A DNA stretch of 64,000 bases. Source: Bacteroidota bacterium (GTDB lineage Bacteria > Bacteroidota > Bacteroidia > Chitinophagales > Chitinophagaceae). Of this stretch, positions 1 to 8,408 are shown piece by piece; position 1 is the stretch's first letter; the number at the start of each line of letters is the position of its first letter. The stretch lies in NCBI GenBank assembly GCA_947476145.1, contig CANJPH010000008.1, forward strand, positions 1 through 64,000. Reading direction: 5' to 3'. The notes beneath the pieces were generated by a model. That model had not been told where the DNA came from, made no database searches, and was given only the letters and a program-made list of their open reading frames with translations. The translations under genes and the position numbers were made by a program.

Positions 1-506
1 GGTTCGTCTAAAATTAGCCATTCATAATTGCGCATCATGGCTCGAATAATTGCAACGCGCTGCATTTGGCCAAAGGATAAATGCTTCACTAACTTGTCTA
101 ATTGGGTGCTAATATTCATTTCCTTAGCAAACCCTTCCAATTCAGTCATCACATTGTTGGAATCTGCTCCCGTAATGTCTTGAGACAATATTATGTTCTC
201 TCGCACGGTAAGGTTGGGGAATAATCTTAAGTCCTGATAAACGAGGCTAATTTTTTGACTTCTCAATGCACTCCAGTCTTTAGGAGCGAAGTCCGTTATA
301 CTTTTTTGGTCAAACTCAATATGCCCCGCATAATCCGACCTTAAACCGGATAGAATAGATATGAGGGTTGATTTACCAGAACCACTTGAGGCAATAACCT
401 TATAAACTCCTGGGGATTCAAGTGTATTGTTGAATCCCCAGATGGAGTCTTCCTTTTGATTGTATTCAAAGGATAGGGGGGTAATATTTTTAAAAGCAAT
501 TTTCAA
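1..506 (-). CDS. ABC transporter ATP-binding protein (3' end cut by the window edge)
   Basis: ATP-hydrolysing subunit of an ABC transporter or LolD/MacB-like exporter, cytoplasmic. Translating the minus strand from a TTG at 506 gives a Walker A ASSGSGKST, a Q-loop VYQDL, a signature LSFGQMQRV and the start of Walker B ending WLILDEP at the window edge, so the last third (D-loop, switch His) is missing. The start is inferred: TTG at 506 is the first plausible initiator after the upstream stop at 523-525, only 16 bases away, with no clear ribosome site. The tight spacing suggests an operon with the DUF4836 gene upstream on the same strand. The signature has F in place of the usual first G (LSFGQ for LSGGQ), a tolerated variation. 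The substrate cannot be told; the permease may lie beyond the edge. Confidence 0.85.
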   Translation of the reverse strand, partial: MKIAFKNITPLSFEYNQKEDSIWGFNNTLESPGVYKVIASSGSGKSTLISILSGLRSDYAGHIEFDQKSITDFAPKDWSALRSQKISLVYQDLRLFPNLTVRENIILSQDITGADSNNVMTELEGFAKEMNISTQLDKLVKHLSFGQMQRVAIIRAMMRNYEWLILDE

Positions 507-522
507 CAGTGAAAATAATATT

Positions 523-2169
523 TTAACTAGTTAATCTGTAAGCCTCTTGAAATAACTCAATGATTCTTTGTAAGCTATTGGTTTTTTTCTCGCTTAATTG
601 TATAATCATTTCAACTTCTTTGTTATTACCGCTTACACTAATGCTCTTAAATGAAGAAAGTATATTTTTGAATTTATCAATACTTCCTGATTCGGTTTCA
701 CTTAAATTAGACTTAATCATGGATTCATAGCTACTATATCGTAAGTCACCATATAAAAATACAGGTTGCTTTGTAGCAGTTGTTTTACTAAAATCATCCT
801 TTAGAGCATTCCAATCTGCTCCTTTTATTTTGTTTACAAGTGCATCCTTGTCGCTAGAAATAAATAAGTCATCTCCTTTCATTCCAATAAATACACTTGG
901 GGAATTTCCGTATGTTTTTTCAGCATAAACGCCGTCTTCAAAAATCAAACTGTTGCTTGTTACCATTGCATCTAAAATCTTAGTAGCCGCTTCTTTATTT
1001 CCTAATTTTGCCCAAGCATTCACTATTGGCAATGGTTTGTTTATGGTAGAAAGTGTATATGGATCAATCGCAGAAACCTGTTTAACTCCAGAAAATGATA
1101 AACTCATTTTTCCTTTAAATATATTTAAGATATCTTCTTTAGGAATATTTAATTCTGCTGCTAAATTATCAATTTGATTAAAGAGGTCGGCACCTGATGA
1201 ATAAGGTTGGTATAATTTTGATTGTTCTGAAATAATTTCAAGTGTTTTCTTAAAATCAATATTCATAGTCATAAAGAAAAGAGGGTTGCCTTTTGGATCA
1301 ATATTCTTTAATTCTGATTCTGTAATACCACCTTCTTTTAACATTGAAAGCGCATCTGTAGAGGCACTTTTACTCATGTAGGACTTAATTGAAATAGCAT
1401 CCTCATTAAAATTCAAAGTCATCGCATAAGGATACGCTTCAATCGTTTTTTTCATTTGGTCATTAGAATTATTTTTATTTAGCTCAAGCACATTTGCTAA
1501 TTCCTTGCCATTAAAATAAACCATCATGTCGTTAGACTGACCATTTAATGAACTGTATTCTTCGTTTGATAATATTGATTTATCCTTATCTAATCCAACA
1601 ATTTCATCTCTTACTCTTTTTAAGGCTAAGTCTTTATTATCTAGGTCTATTAAGAATAATCCAATTTTGTCATTAAAATATAAAACAAATCCTTCATTGC
1701 TATTAAAATTGGCTTTATAAAAACCGTCTTGGTCTGGCTCTTTAATAGTTGCATCTTTTGCAATTTCCTCTAAAAAGAGATTAAAGTTCTTTTTATCAGA
1801 GATGCCAAACATAAAACCCATTACTGGTTCGCTTTCTGTTTTTGAATTATTAAATAAGAAAAGGGTAGGCTTAGAGGCCAACTGTAAACCAGACTTTAAT
1901 GGGTTGCTCATTACTTTTTCCATCATGTCTTTTTGTGAAGATTTCATGTTTTCCATGATCTCTTTTCTAAAAACTTTAGATTCAGTAGCTTCCTTTAAAT
2001 TTATTTTCTTACCCATACCCATTAAATCCACTTTCATAACGAAAACTGAATTTTTAGGGACATTTTTGGAGAAATCGGTACCATTAAAAAACGTGAGGTA
2101 AACGTAAATGACAGCTCCAATAGCTACAACACCAATAGCGCTAATAGCTATAATAATACTCTTTTTCAT
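523..2169 (-). CDS. DUF4836 family protein, membrane-anchored or exported
   Basis: A 548-residue protein with one N-terminal hydrophobic segment (about residues 4-26), which can act as a signal anchor or uncleaved signal peptide; the rest is soluble and probably periplasmic. The sequence just after the anchor (VPKNSVFVMKVDL) and the later pattern of repeated beta-rich halves resemble the DUF4836 family of Bacteroidota, whose function is unknown. I assign the family by recognition only. No catalytic motif is visible. It is followed by an ABC ATPase gene 16 bases downstream on the same strand, which suggests that the two are co-transcribed. The start is the only ATG before the hydrophobic segment. 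Confidence 0.75.
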   Translation of the reverse strand: MKKSIIIAISAIGVVAIGAVIYVYLTFFNGTDFSKNVPKNSVFVMKVDLMGMGKKINLKEATESKVFRKEIMENMKSSQKDMMEKVMSNPLKSGLQLASKPTLFLFNNSKTESEPVMGFMFGISDKKNFNLFLEEIAKDATIKEPDQDGFYKANFNSNEGFVLYFNDKIGLFLIDLDNKDLALKRVRDEIVGLDKDKSILSNEEYSSLNGQSNDMMVYFNGKELANVLELNKNNSNDQMKKTIEAYPYAMTLNFNEDAISIKSYMSKSASTDALSMLKEGGITESELKNIDPKGNPLFFMTMNIDFKKTLEIISEQSKLYQPYSSGADLFNQIDNLAAELNIPKEDILNIFKGKMSLSFSGVKQVSAIDPYTLSTINKPLPIVNAWAKLGNKEAATKILDAMVTSNSLIFEDGVYAEKTYGNSPSVFIGMKGDDLFISSDKDALVNKIKGADWNALKDDFSKTTATKQPVFLYGDLRYSSYESMIKSNLSETESGSIDKFKNILSSFKSISVSGNNKEVEMIIQLSEKKTNSLQRIIELFQEAYRLTS

Positions 2170-2341
2170 ATAGTTTGGTTTTGTTAAAATATAATATAAT
2201 TTAAAGATATGTTTATTAGGCTATTTAATCAAAAACTCTTTTTGGGTGTATTAAAGCCTAAAAGAAGCAGCTAATTTCCATTATTATATTTTAAAATATT
2301 GGCATATATGTATAAATTCGATGATCAAAATCCTATTTACA

Positions 2342-3520
2342 ATGAAATTTAGCGTAATCATTCCTGTTTTAGTAGGCATTCTAATAAATGTTACTGCAAC
2401 TGGGCAAAGAAGATTACCACCACCGCCGCCGCCGCGTACAAGTAAAGTTGTTATTAATGCTTCTTCAAATAATGCGGCTACAAAAACTGAAAATAAAAAT
2501 GTGACTAGTACTACGCAAAAAACTGTTGTAGAGACTAAGGAATGGAGACAGGTTATTAAAACTAATATTTATAGCAACACAGACTCTTCTCTTTTAATTT
2601 ATCAAACTTTGAAGGAACAAAAAAGTAACACTGAGAAAAATATTGAAAATGAATATAAATCTTTAAATGCTTCCTTTGTTAAAAAATCTTTTGAAACCAC
2701 TGTTGACTTTGAGGCAAGGAAAACGAAAGCGATAAATGAACTTAAAGCCAAAATGTTTGAATTATTGAGTCCTATTGTATCAGCGTTATCAAAATTTGAA
2801 GGAGCCGTTTATTTATCAAAAACCAATAGATTTAAATACTTATTTTCCGATAAGGACTATGATGCGGATACGCAATTATGGAAATTTAAAATTATAGATA
2901 TCATTACCAATAATATGGATTTTGTGTATCTAAAAATAAAACCGTCTGAGGCAGAAAAGTTATGGGATAGAAGAGACGAAATTAAATTACAACAAGTTAT
3001 GGATTATGCAAATCCAAGAGCTCTAAACGTTTGTTTAACTTATCCTAACCAAGAAAATGTAAGTCCTATCATTTTTTCATATCTAGAAAAAAAACGCAGA
3101 AATGAATTTGAAGAAATGGGGGAAGACGCTAATCCTGCGCCTAAAGAAAGTTCATTAGAGGATCTGTTGGCTAGTACTGAAGAAGAGTCAAATAAAATTT
3201 TCACTTCAGTTCAAATTCAATCTACTTTCCCTGGAGGTTCTGAAGGATGGGTTAGGTTTCTATCAAGAACTTTAAATAGAGATTTGCCTGTTGAAAACGG
3301 AGCACCTGCAGGAAGATATGCAGTAACGGTTTCATTTGTGGTTTCAAGAGATGGATCTGTTTCAGATGTAAAAGCGGAGAATGACCCTGGATATGGAACT
3401 GCAGCCGAAGCGGTTCGCGTAATTAAAAAGGGACCCAATTGGACACCTGCTCAACAAAATGGACGTAATGTAATTTATCGTCATAGACAAGCAATCGTGT
3501 TCCAAGTAACTGAAGATTAA
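2342..3520 (+). CDS. secreted or anchored protein with TonB-like C-terminal domain
   Basis: About 392 residues from the ATG at 2342; an ATG at 2321 adds seven residues, but the one at 2342 puts a signal/anchor segment (MKFSVIIPVLVGIL) at the N-terminus. Next come a short run of six prolines, a Ser/Thr/Asn-rich linker, a charged helical region (roughly residues 80-160), a middle region without recognised motif, and a C-terminal part (about 290-390) like the TonB C-terminal fold, with the typical GRYAVTVSFVVSRDGSVSDV strand pattern and a WTPA turn. Such proteins may energise outer-membrane receptors or act as TonB-fold structural proteins. No exbB or exbD is nearby. The Pro-rich part is much shorter than in classical TonB, so a true transducer role is uncertain. 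Confidence 0.7.
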   Translation: MKFSVIIPVLVGILINVTATGQRRLPPPPPPRTSKVVINASSNNAATKTENKNVTSTTQKTVVETKEWRQVIKTNIYSNTDSSLLIYQTLKEQKSNTEKNIENEYKSLNASFVKKSFETTVDFEARKTKAINELKAKMFELLSPIVSALSKFEGAVYLSKTNRFKYLFSDKDYDADTQLWKFKIIDIITNNMDFVYLKIKPSEAEKLWDRRDEIKLQQVMDYANPRALNVCLTYPNQENVSPIIFSYLEKKRRNEFEEMGEDANPAPKESSLEDLLASTEEESNKIFTSVQIQSTFPGGSEGWVRFLSRTLNRDLPVENGAPAGRYAVTVSFVVSRDGSVSDVKAENDPGYGTAAEAVRVIKKGPNWTPAQQNGRNVIYRHRQAIVFQVTED

Positions 3521-3613
3521 TTGAATTGCGTTAAACGTGCTATTCCTCACATTTTTCTTTTCCGAATTCTTTTTTTTTGTAAATTGTTTCTTCATTAAAC
3601 GACTGCTTGCTTT

Positions 3614-4558
3614 ATGAGAAATTATTTTAAAGTTTTATTAGTTGCCTTACTTATTTTACCAACCGGTTTATTAAAAGCAAATGGACCTGGTGAAAAAGAT
3701 CCTATTGAAGGTCGCTGGGATTTAACAGTGAATTTTGAAGGACGTGTGGTGGCATCTTGGTTAGAAGTAAGACACACGGGTATCAATGGATATATTGGTC
3801 GTTTTGTTTGGGAAGGCGGTAGCGCAAGACCTATTTCTAAAGTGGAATTTAATAATGGTAGGGTTTTTTTTCATATTCCTGCGCAGTGGGAAAAAACAGA
3901 CAAGGAGCTAATATTCAATGGTGTATTGGCTGATGGTAAATTATCGGGGACGATTACAAATACCAATGAAAGAACCTATGCATTTGTAGGGGAGCGTGCT
4001 CCAAAATTATGGAGAGCCGCTGAACCTAAATGGGGGACACCAATCACATTATTTAATGGTAAGGATTTAACAGGTTGGCAAACCACTAGTAAAGATAACC
4101 AATGGGTGGTTAAGGATGGGATTTTAACCAGTCCAAGATCGGGCTCAAATATTAGAACTGAAAAAACGTTTAATGATTTTAAATTACATATTGAATTTAG
4201 ATATCCAAAAGAAAGTAATAGTGGAGTGTATTTAAGAGGACGTTACGAAATCCAAATTGAAGATAATATAGGAATGGAGCCAATGAGTTTATACTTAGGT
4301 GGCATTTATGGTTTTATTGACCCCTGGTTGAATATGGCCAAAGCCCCAGGAGAATGGCAAAGTTTTGATGTAGAATTAGTAGGTCGGATGGTTACTGTTA
4401 TTGCAAATGGAACCACTGTTATTTATAAACAAGAAATTCCAGGTGTAACAGGTGGAGCTTTAGATAGTAAGGAAGGTGAACCAGGTCCATTGATGATGCA
4501 AGGGGACCATGGTCCTATTGAATATAGAAATATCATTTTAACGCCAGCGATTAATTAG
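3614..4558 (+). CDS. secreted DUF1080 (3-keto-disaccharide hydrolase) protein
   Basis: A 314-residue exported protein with a signal peptide ending near LLKANG (about residue 23). Residues 30-125 form a beta-rich N-terminal domain that I do not recognise. Residues 140-312 are a DUF1080 / 3-keto-disaccharide hydrolase domain, shown by the FNGKDLTGW opening and the core motif SGVYLRGRYEIQIEDN. Members of this family have been shown to cleave glycosides whose sugar has first been oxidised at C3, in the periplasm. A Gfo/Idh oxidase that would supply such a substrate is not adjacent here, but one is encoded at 36180-37538. The gene is monocistronic, with a strong hairpin just downstream at 4582-4617. 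Confidence 0.85.
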   Translation: MRNYFKVLLVALLILPTGLLKANGPGEKDPIEGRWDLTVNFEGRVVASWLEVRHTGINGYIGRFVWEGGSARPISKVEFNNGRVFFHIPAQWEKTDKELIFNGVLADGKLSGTITNTNERTYAFVGERAPKLWRAAEPKWGTPITLFNGKDLTGWQTTSKDNQWVVKDGILTSPRSGSNIRTEKTFNDFKLHIEFRYPKESNSGVYLRGRYEIQIEDNIGMEPMSLYLGGIYGFIDPWLNMAKAPGEWQSFDVELVGRMVTVIANGTTVIYKQEIPGVTGGALDSKEGEPGPLMMQGDHGPIEYRNIILTPAIN

Positions 4559-4581
4559 TATTTATATCACTATGTACGATA

Positions 4582-4617
4582 AATAATAAAGCCTCGAAAT
4601 TCGAGGCTTTATTATTT
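4582..4617. terminator. bidirectional intrinsic terminator
   Basis: Perfect inverted repeat with arms built on AAAGCCTCGA and TCGAGGCTTT around a short AAT loop, flanked by A- and T-rich tracts on both sides. It lies between the convergent DUF1080 gene and the nitroreductase gene and can serve both strands. Confidence 0.85.
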
Positions 4618-4654
4618 ATTAATGTTTTTCTTTTGTATGAAAATTTACGTGCAA

Positions 4655-5377
4655 CTATCTTACAAATACCACTTCATTATAAGGGACTCTATTTCTGGGT
4701 CCCCAAACACCTTCGGGTGTTGCTTTACCCACTGCGATAATCATATTAATTTCGGCACCAGAGGGTAAGTTCAATGCTTTTTTCACTCGCTTTGCATCAA
4801 AGCCTTCCATAGGACAGGATTCAAAACCTTCCGCTGCAATAGACAACATGAAAGTTTGTGCAGCCAATGCGCAGGACTTATGCACTGTGATACGTTGGTC
4901 TGCTTTACCACCCATGCGATAAAATGGTTTAGAGAGCCCACCAAAAAAGCTAATGCTTCTTCTTACAAATGCCCAAAATCCAAAAATATCTGAACGGTAG
5001 GCAAGGGGCATTAATTTTGTATAATAATCCAAGCCTCTTTTTTGTAATTTATTGGGTTCGCCTTTTATCCCTTCTTTCACTCTTTCGTAATTCCAATTTG
5101 CGCGTTGTTTCCATAAATCTGCTCTGGTTACAAATACCACTATTTGCTTCGCTGTTTTTGCAGCCGACTGACCCAAACACAATGCAGTATACTTTTCTCT
5201 TTCAGTAGGGTCCTGTATCCAATAAAATTCCCATAATTGCATATTGCTACTATTGGGTGATAAAATGGAGCGCTCAAGACTTTTTTGAATTACTTCGTTA
5301 GGTACTTCTACATTTTCATCAAACTTTCGGTTAGACCTTCTTTTTTCTATAATCTCGTCAAAATAATGATTGGACAT
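4655..5377 (-). CDS. nitroreductase family protein
   Basis: FMN-dependent NAD(P)H oxidoreductase of the nitroreductase fold, 240 residues, cytoplasmic. The N-terminal IIEKRRSNRKFDENVEVP is the typical FMN-binding RRS.R.F start, followed by the SPNSSNMQLWEFYWI substrate/flavin segment. The C-terminal half has the GFESCPMEGFDAKRVKKALN and IAVGKATPEG motifs of the family. The physiological substrate (quinones, nitro compounds or other) cannot be told. It is probably monocistronic; its 3' end faces the terminator at 4582-4617. Confidence 0.85.
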   Translation of the reverse strand: MSNHYFDEIIEKRRSNRKFDENVEVPNEVIQKSLERSILSPNSSNMQLWEFYWIQDPTEREKYTALCLGQSAAKTAKQIVVFVTRADLWKQRANWNYERVKEGIKGEPNKLQKRGLDYYTKLMPLAYRSDIFGFWAFVRRSISFFGGLSKPFYRMGGKADQRITVHKSCALAAQTFMLSIAAEGFESCPMEGFDAKRVKKALNLPSGAEINMIIAVGKATPEGVWGPRNRVPYNEVVFVR

Positions 5378-5396
5378 GAATTCGGTTTGTTTAATT

Positions 5397-5434
5397 AAAA
5401 AAGCCTTACAACAAATTTAGAAGTAAGGCTTTAA
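5397..5434 (-). terminator. intrinsic terminator for the 50-residue protein gene
   Basis: Inverted repeat AAGCCTTAC (5401-5409) / GTAAGGCTT (5423-5431) with a 13-base loop. Read on the minus strand the hairpin is followed by a run of T. It lies just past the stop of the small gene at 5452 and just upstream of the nitroreductase start. Confidence 0.75.
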
Positions 5435-5451
5435 ATATATTTTCAAGTGGA

Positions 5452-5604
5452 CTAAAAAATGTCCATTGCTTTTGCAAAATAAGTTACAGTACCAGGAAGC
5501 GCTAACCAGAAAAATTCTCTGTACACAAACATTAAAGTGACCATGATAGCTAACCATCCAAAACAGTATATCCAGTATTTTCTATTGTTCTTTTGTGCTT
5601 CCAT
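5452..5604 (-). CDS. small membrane protein, 50 residues
   Basis: The open frame could begin at 5643, but the ATG at 5604 (MEAQKNNRKYW) gives a compact protein with a charged start and a strongly hydrophobic segment (about residues 11-30, rich in W, F, L, V) and a second short hydrophobic stretch. It is probably an inner-membrane miniprotein. Support is the coding-like composition and the terminator placed directly after the stop (5397-5434). I recognise no family and propose no function. Confidence 0.6.
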   Translation of the reverse strand: MEAQKNNRKYWIYCFGWLAIMVTLMFVYREFFWLALPGTVTYFAKAMDIF

Positions 5605-5684
5605 TGTGTTTGTATTTTTTAAATTTGTTTTTAGACGGGGCAAATATACAATTTTATCTTTTTAAACTGTAATTAAAGTAGGCA

Positions 5685-6092
5685 CTATATTTTTGGTCCA
5701 TAGCTATATTTTAAGTCAACTTTCCAGCCCTGGGGTGTTGAAATAACCTTTAACCAACGAGGGATTTTGTCAAACGAATTTCGGTAATAAAAGACGGTGG
5801 TTTGTTCATTGATTGTTTTTATTTCGTCTATTTGAAGGGAGGCGAGCCTTAATTGCATCCTGCCTTCCTTGTCCAATCCAAAGTATTCATTGATTAGTTT
5901 CTCAAAATGAGCCTTGTTTTCGGGCCCCTCAACAATATATAATTTTGCTTTTTTCATGTCCCCCTTCATATAATTTTCAATAAAATTACGGCCACCCTCA
6001 ATGGCATTATCGGCTTGCTCGCCACTTGTTTGGCTCGAACAGCTTACCATAAATAGGGTAATGATTATAAAGGGGATTAGTTTTTTTAGCAT
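5685..6092 (-). CDS. small lipoprotein, DUF4878-like
   Basis: A 136-residue protein starting at the ATG at 6092. The longer frame from 6176 would read through the divergent promoter region and into the amylase start, so it is rejected. The N-terminus MLKKLIPFIIITLFMVSC is a lipoprotein signal, with Cys at residue 18 as the lipidation site. The mature part has the layout of DUF4878/NTF2-like lipoproteins: a helix with NFIENYMKGDMKKAK, then beta strands with TVFYYRNSF and GWKVDLKYSY. The function is unknown. It is transcribed divergently from the secreted amylase gene. Confidence 0.7.
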   Translation of the reverse strand: MLKKLIPFIIITLFMVSCSSQTSGEQADNAIEGGRNFIENYMKGDMKKAKLYIVEGPENKAHFEKLINEYFGLDKEGRMQLRLASLQIDEIKTINEQTTVFYYRNSFDKIPRWLKVISTPQGWKVDLKYSYGPKI

Positions 6093-6147
6093 ACCCAAAG
6101 TTAAGCCAATTATTAATGTTAAATTTGCAGTACCAAAGTTTCTAAAT

Positions 6148-7470
6148 ATGAAAAAAATATTAGTTGGTTTAGCCATTTTTTCTTTTGGGTATAGTCAAGC
6201 GCAACAGAAGCATCCTGCTTTTATGGAGCAGGGCAATATTTATGAAGTAAATATTCGTCAATATACTAAAGAGGGAACTTTAAATGCCTTTGCAAAACAT
6301 TTGCCTCGCTTGCAACAAATGGGCGTAAAAACATTATGGTTTATGCCTTTGCAACCCATTTCGGTGGAAGGTCGAAAAGGAACTTTAGGGTCTTATTATT
6401 CTGTAGCACATTACACTTCGGTAAATCCTGAATTTGGAACCCTAAATGATTTTAATAAAATTGTTTCGAGTGCACATCAACTTGGGATGAAAGTTTTAAT
6501 TGACTGGGTACCCAATCACAGTGGAGCGGATCATTATTGGTTAAAAACACATCCCGATTTTTATGAAAGAGACAGTACGGGGAAAGCTATTTATACTGCG
6601 GATTGGTCAGATACGCGGGAACTAAATTTTGATAATTTAGTAATGCAGGACAGTATGATTAACGCGATGAAATATTGGGTTAAAAATACAGCGATCGATG
6701 GTTTTAGAGTGGACGTTGCTTGGGGTGTACCCTATAGCTTTTGGAATAAATGTATTCCTGCATTAAATAAAGAAAGACCATTATTTTTCTTGGCCGAAGC
6801 CGACGATGCAAAGTTGCATGAAACAGGTTTTGATGCAACCTACACTTGGAAAGAGTTTCATGTGATGAATGATATTGCAGCAGGCAAGAAGAATGTATTA
6901 TCCTTAGACACGGTGTTGAATAAAATTGACAATGATTTTATGAAAGGGGCGTTAAGATTGTATTTCACTAGCAATCACGATGAAAATTCTTGGAACAAAG
7001 CGGACTATGCCACCATGCCAGGAGCTAAGCATGCGCCTTTTGCCGTTTTTACCCAAACCTATAACAGAACCATACCCCTTATTTATAGTGGACAAGAGGA
7101 GCCTGTTTTAAGACCGGTTGCTTTCTTTGAAAAAGATTCAATGGAGTTTAAAAAGTATGAGCGTGCACCTTTTTATAAAACCTTATTAAATTTAAGATCT
7201 ACAAATGCAGCCTTTAAAGACAATGCAGTGTTTGAAAGAATAAAAGTAAATCTCCCTAATCAAGTATTGGCATATTCTAGAAAAAATGGAGATGCATTGG
7301 TAGTGGTGGTGTTGAATTTATCAGAAAATGCAAATGAGGTAAAATTGGATGCAACGCTTCCTAGCGGCAAGTCTTATTTTGAAGCATTTACACATCAGGA
7401 ATTAAAAGACATTCACAATGTATCCCTGCCAGCTTGGGGGTATAAGGTTTTTGTTTACGGCAGCAAATAA
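6148..7470 (+). CDS. secreted alpha-amylase family protein (GH13)
   Basis: Glycoside hydrolase family 13 enzyme of 440 residues that probably hydrolyses alpha-1,4-glucans outside the cytoplasm. The start at 6148 gives a signal peptide (MKKILVGLAIFSFGYSQAQ); longer frames upstream overlap the divergent lipoprotein gene. All four GH13 conserved regions are visible: DWVPNH, GFRVDVAW (nucleophile Asp), FLAEADD (acid/base Glu) and TSNHDENSW (transition-state Asp). A C-terminal beta domain follows (about 370-440). A TAAATTTG box at 6120-6127 fits a Bacteroidota -7 element 20 bases before the start. Its stop is 21 bases before the pyrF start, so the two may be co-transcribed. Exact specificity is unknown. 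Confidence 0.88.
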   Translation: MKKILVGLAIFSFGYSQAQQKHPAFMEQGNIYEVNIRQYTKEGTLNAFAKHLPRLQQMGVKTLWFMPLQPISVEGRKGTLGSYYSVAHYTSVNPEFGTLNDFNKIVSSAHQLGMKVLIDWVPNHSGADHYWLKTHPDFYERDSTGKAIYTADWSDTRELNFDNLVMQDSMINAMKYWVKNTAIDGFRVDVAWGVPYSFWNKCIPALNKERPLFFLAEADDAKLHETGFDATYTWKEFHVMNDIAAGKKNVLSLDTVLNKIDNDFMKGALRLYFTSNHDENSWNKADYATMPGAKHAPFAVFTQTYNRTIPLIYSGQEEPVLRPVAFFEKDSMEFKKYERAPFYKTLLNLRSTNAAFKDNAVFERIKVNLPNQVLAYSRKNGDALVVVVLNLSENANEVKLDATLPSGKSYFEAFTHQELKDIHNVSLPAWGYKVFVYGSK

Positions 7471-7491
7471 TTGTTGGTTCAAATTAATAGT

Positions 7492-8301
7492 ATGACAAAA
7501 AACAAATTGGTTGAACAAATTTTAGCAAAACAATCTTACTTATGTGTAGGGTTAGATACCGACATTGAAAAATTGCCGGCACATTTACCCAAAACTAAAG
7601 AGGGCGTTATTGCTTTTAACAAAGCCATTATTGATGCCACCGCTCCATTTTGTGTGAGTTATAAAATCAACACTGCATTCTACGAATCACAGGGCGTCAA
7701 AGGTTGGGAGGCGATGGAAGCAACACTTGCACATATACCCAATACCCATTTTACCATTGCCGATGCGAAACGTGGAGATATCGGAAATACATCGGCTCAA
7801 TATGCAAAAACATTTTTCGAAGTGTTGCCTTTTGATGCCATTACCGTAGCACCTTATATGGGCAAAGATAGTATTGATCCATTTTTAGCGTATCAAAATA
7901 AATGCACCATTGTATTAGGGTTAACTTCCAATGAAGGAAGTCAAAACTTTGAACAACAAAAATTAGCGAATGGCCAGTATGTATACGAGTCGGTTTTAGA
8001 ACAGGTAGCTAGTTGGGGAACCACGGATCAATTAATGTTTGTAGTGGGTGCAACCAAAGCGGAGGATTTTACGAGTATTAGAAAAATAATTCCCAACCAC
8101 TTTTTATTAGTACCAGGTGTTGGTGCGCAAGGAGGTAGCTTAAGTGAAGTTACCAAGTATGGTAAAAACAAGGAACTGGGCTTGCTTGTGAACGCAAGTA
8201 GGGCTGTTATTTTTGCGAGTAGCGGATCCGATTTTGCGGAAAAAGCGGCTGTTGCTGCAAGCGATTATGCCAATGAAATGAAAGGTTTATTAATTTTATA
8301 G
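7492..8301 (+). CDS. pyrF: orotidine 5'-phosphate decarboxylase
   Basis: Last step of de novo UMP synthesis: decarboxylates OMP to UMP. The 269-residue product begins at the ATG at 7492 (MTKNKLVEQ); the TTG at 7471, abutting the amylase stop, is less likely. The catalytic tetrad region reads IADAKRGDIGNTSAQYA, the form of the subfamily 2 (mycobacterial-type) enzyme. The N-terminal CVGLDTD and the C-terminal LLVPGVGAQGG phosphate-binding motif are both present. Length agrees with subfamily 2. Confidence 0.95.
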   Translation: MTKNKLVEQILAKQSYLCVGLDTDIEKLPAHLPKTKEGVIAFNKAIIDATAPFCVSYKINTAFYESQGVKGWEAMEATLAHIPNTHFTIADAKRGDIGNTSAQYAKTFFEVLPFDAITVAPYMGKDSIDPFLAYQNKCTIVLGLTSNEGSQNFEQQKLANGQYVYESVLEQVASWGTTDQLMFVVGATKAEDFTSIRKIIPNHFLLVPGVGAQGGSLSEVTKYGKNKELGLLVNASRAVIFASSGSDFAEKAAVAASDYANEMKGLLIL

Positions 8302-8351
8302 AAATTACCTAGTAAAATTCCACAATACTTGTATTGTATACCTAAATATAC

Positions 8352-8379
8352 TTTGTTTAGGTTCTTATGGTTATCTTTG
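8352..8379 (+). promoter_or_regulatory. candidate promoter of the acyl-CoA dehydrogenase gene
   Basis: A TTTG at 8352-8355 and a TATCTTTG box at 8372-8379 match the Bacteroidota -33/-7 elements, but the spacing of 16 bases is shorter than the 22-23 seen at the better promoters here. If used, transcription starts near 8385, which rules out the ATG at 8367. Confidence 0.45.
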
Positions 8380-8408
8380 AGACGGATTGTTTACCTAAAA
8401 CTAATGTT

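Noticed and set aside
6001-6147. Longer N-terminus for the amylase (start at 6001)
   Set aside because: It would overlap the divergent lipoprotein gene and remove the signal peptide at 6148.
8316-8340. Small inverted repeat ACAATAC/GTATTGT after pyrF as a terminator
   Set aside because: The stem is A+T-rich, the loop is only one or two bases and no T-run follows.
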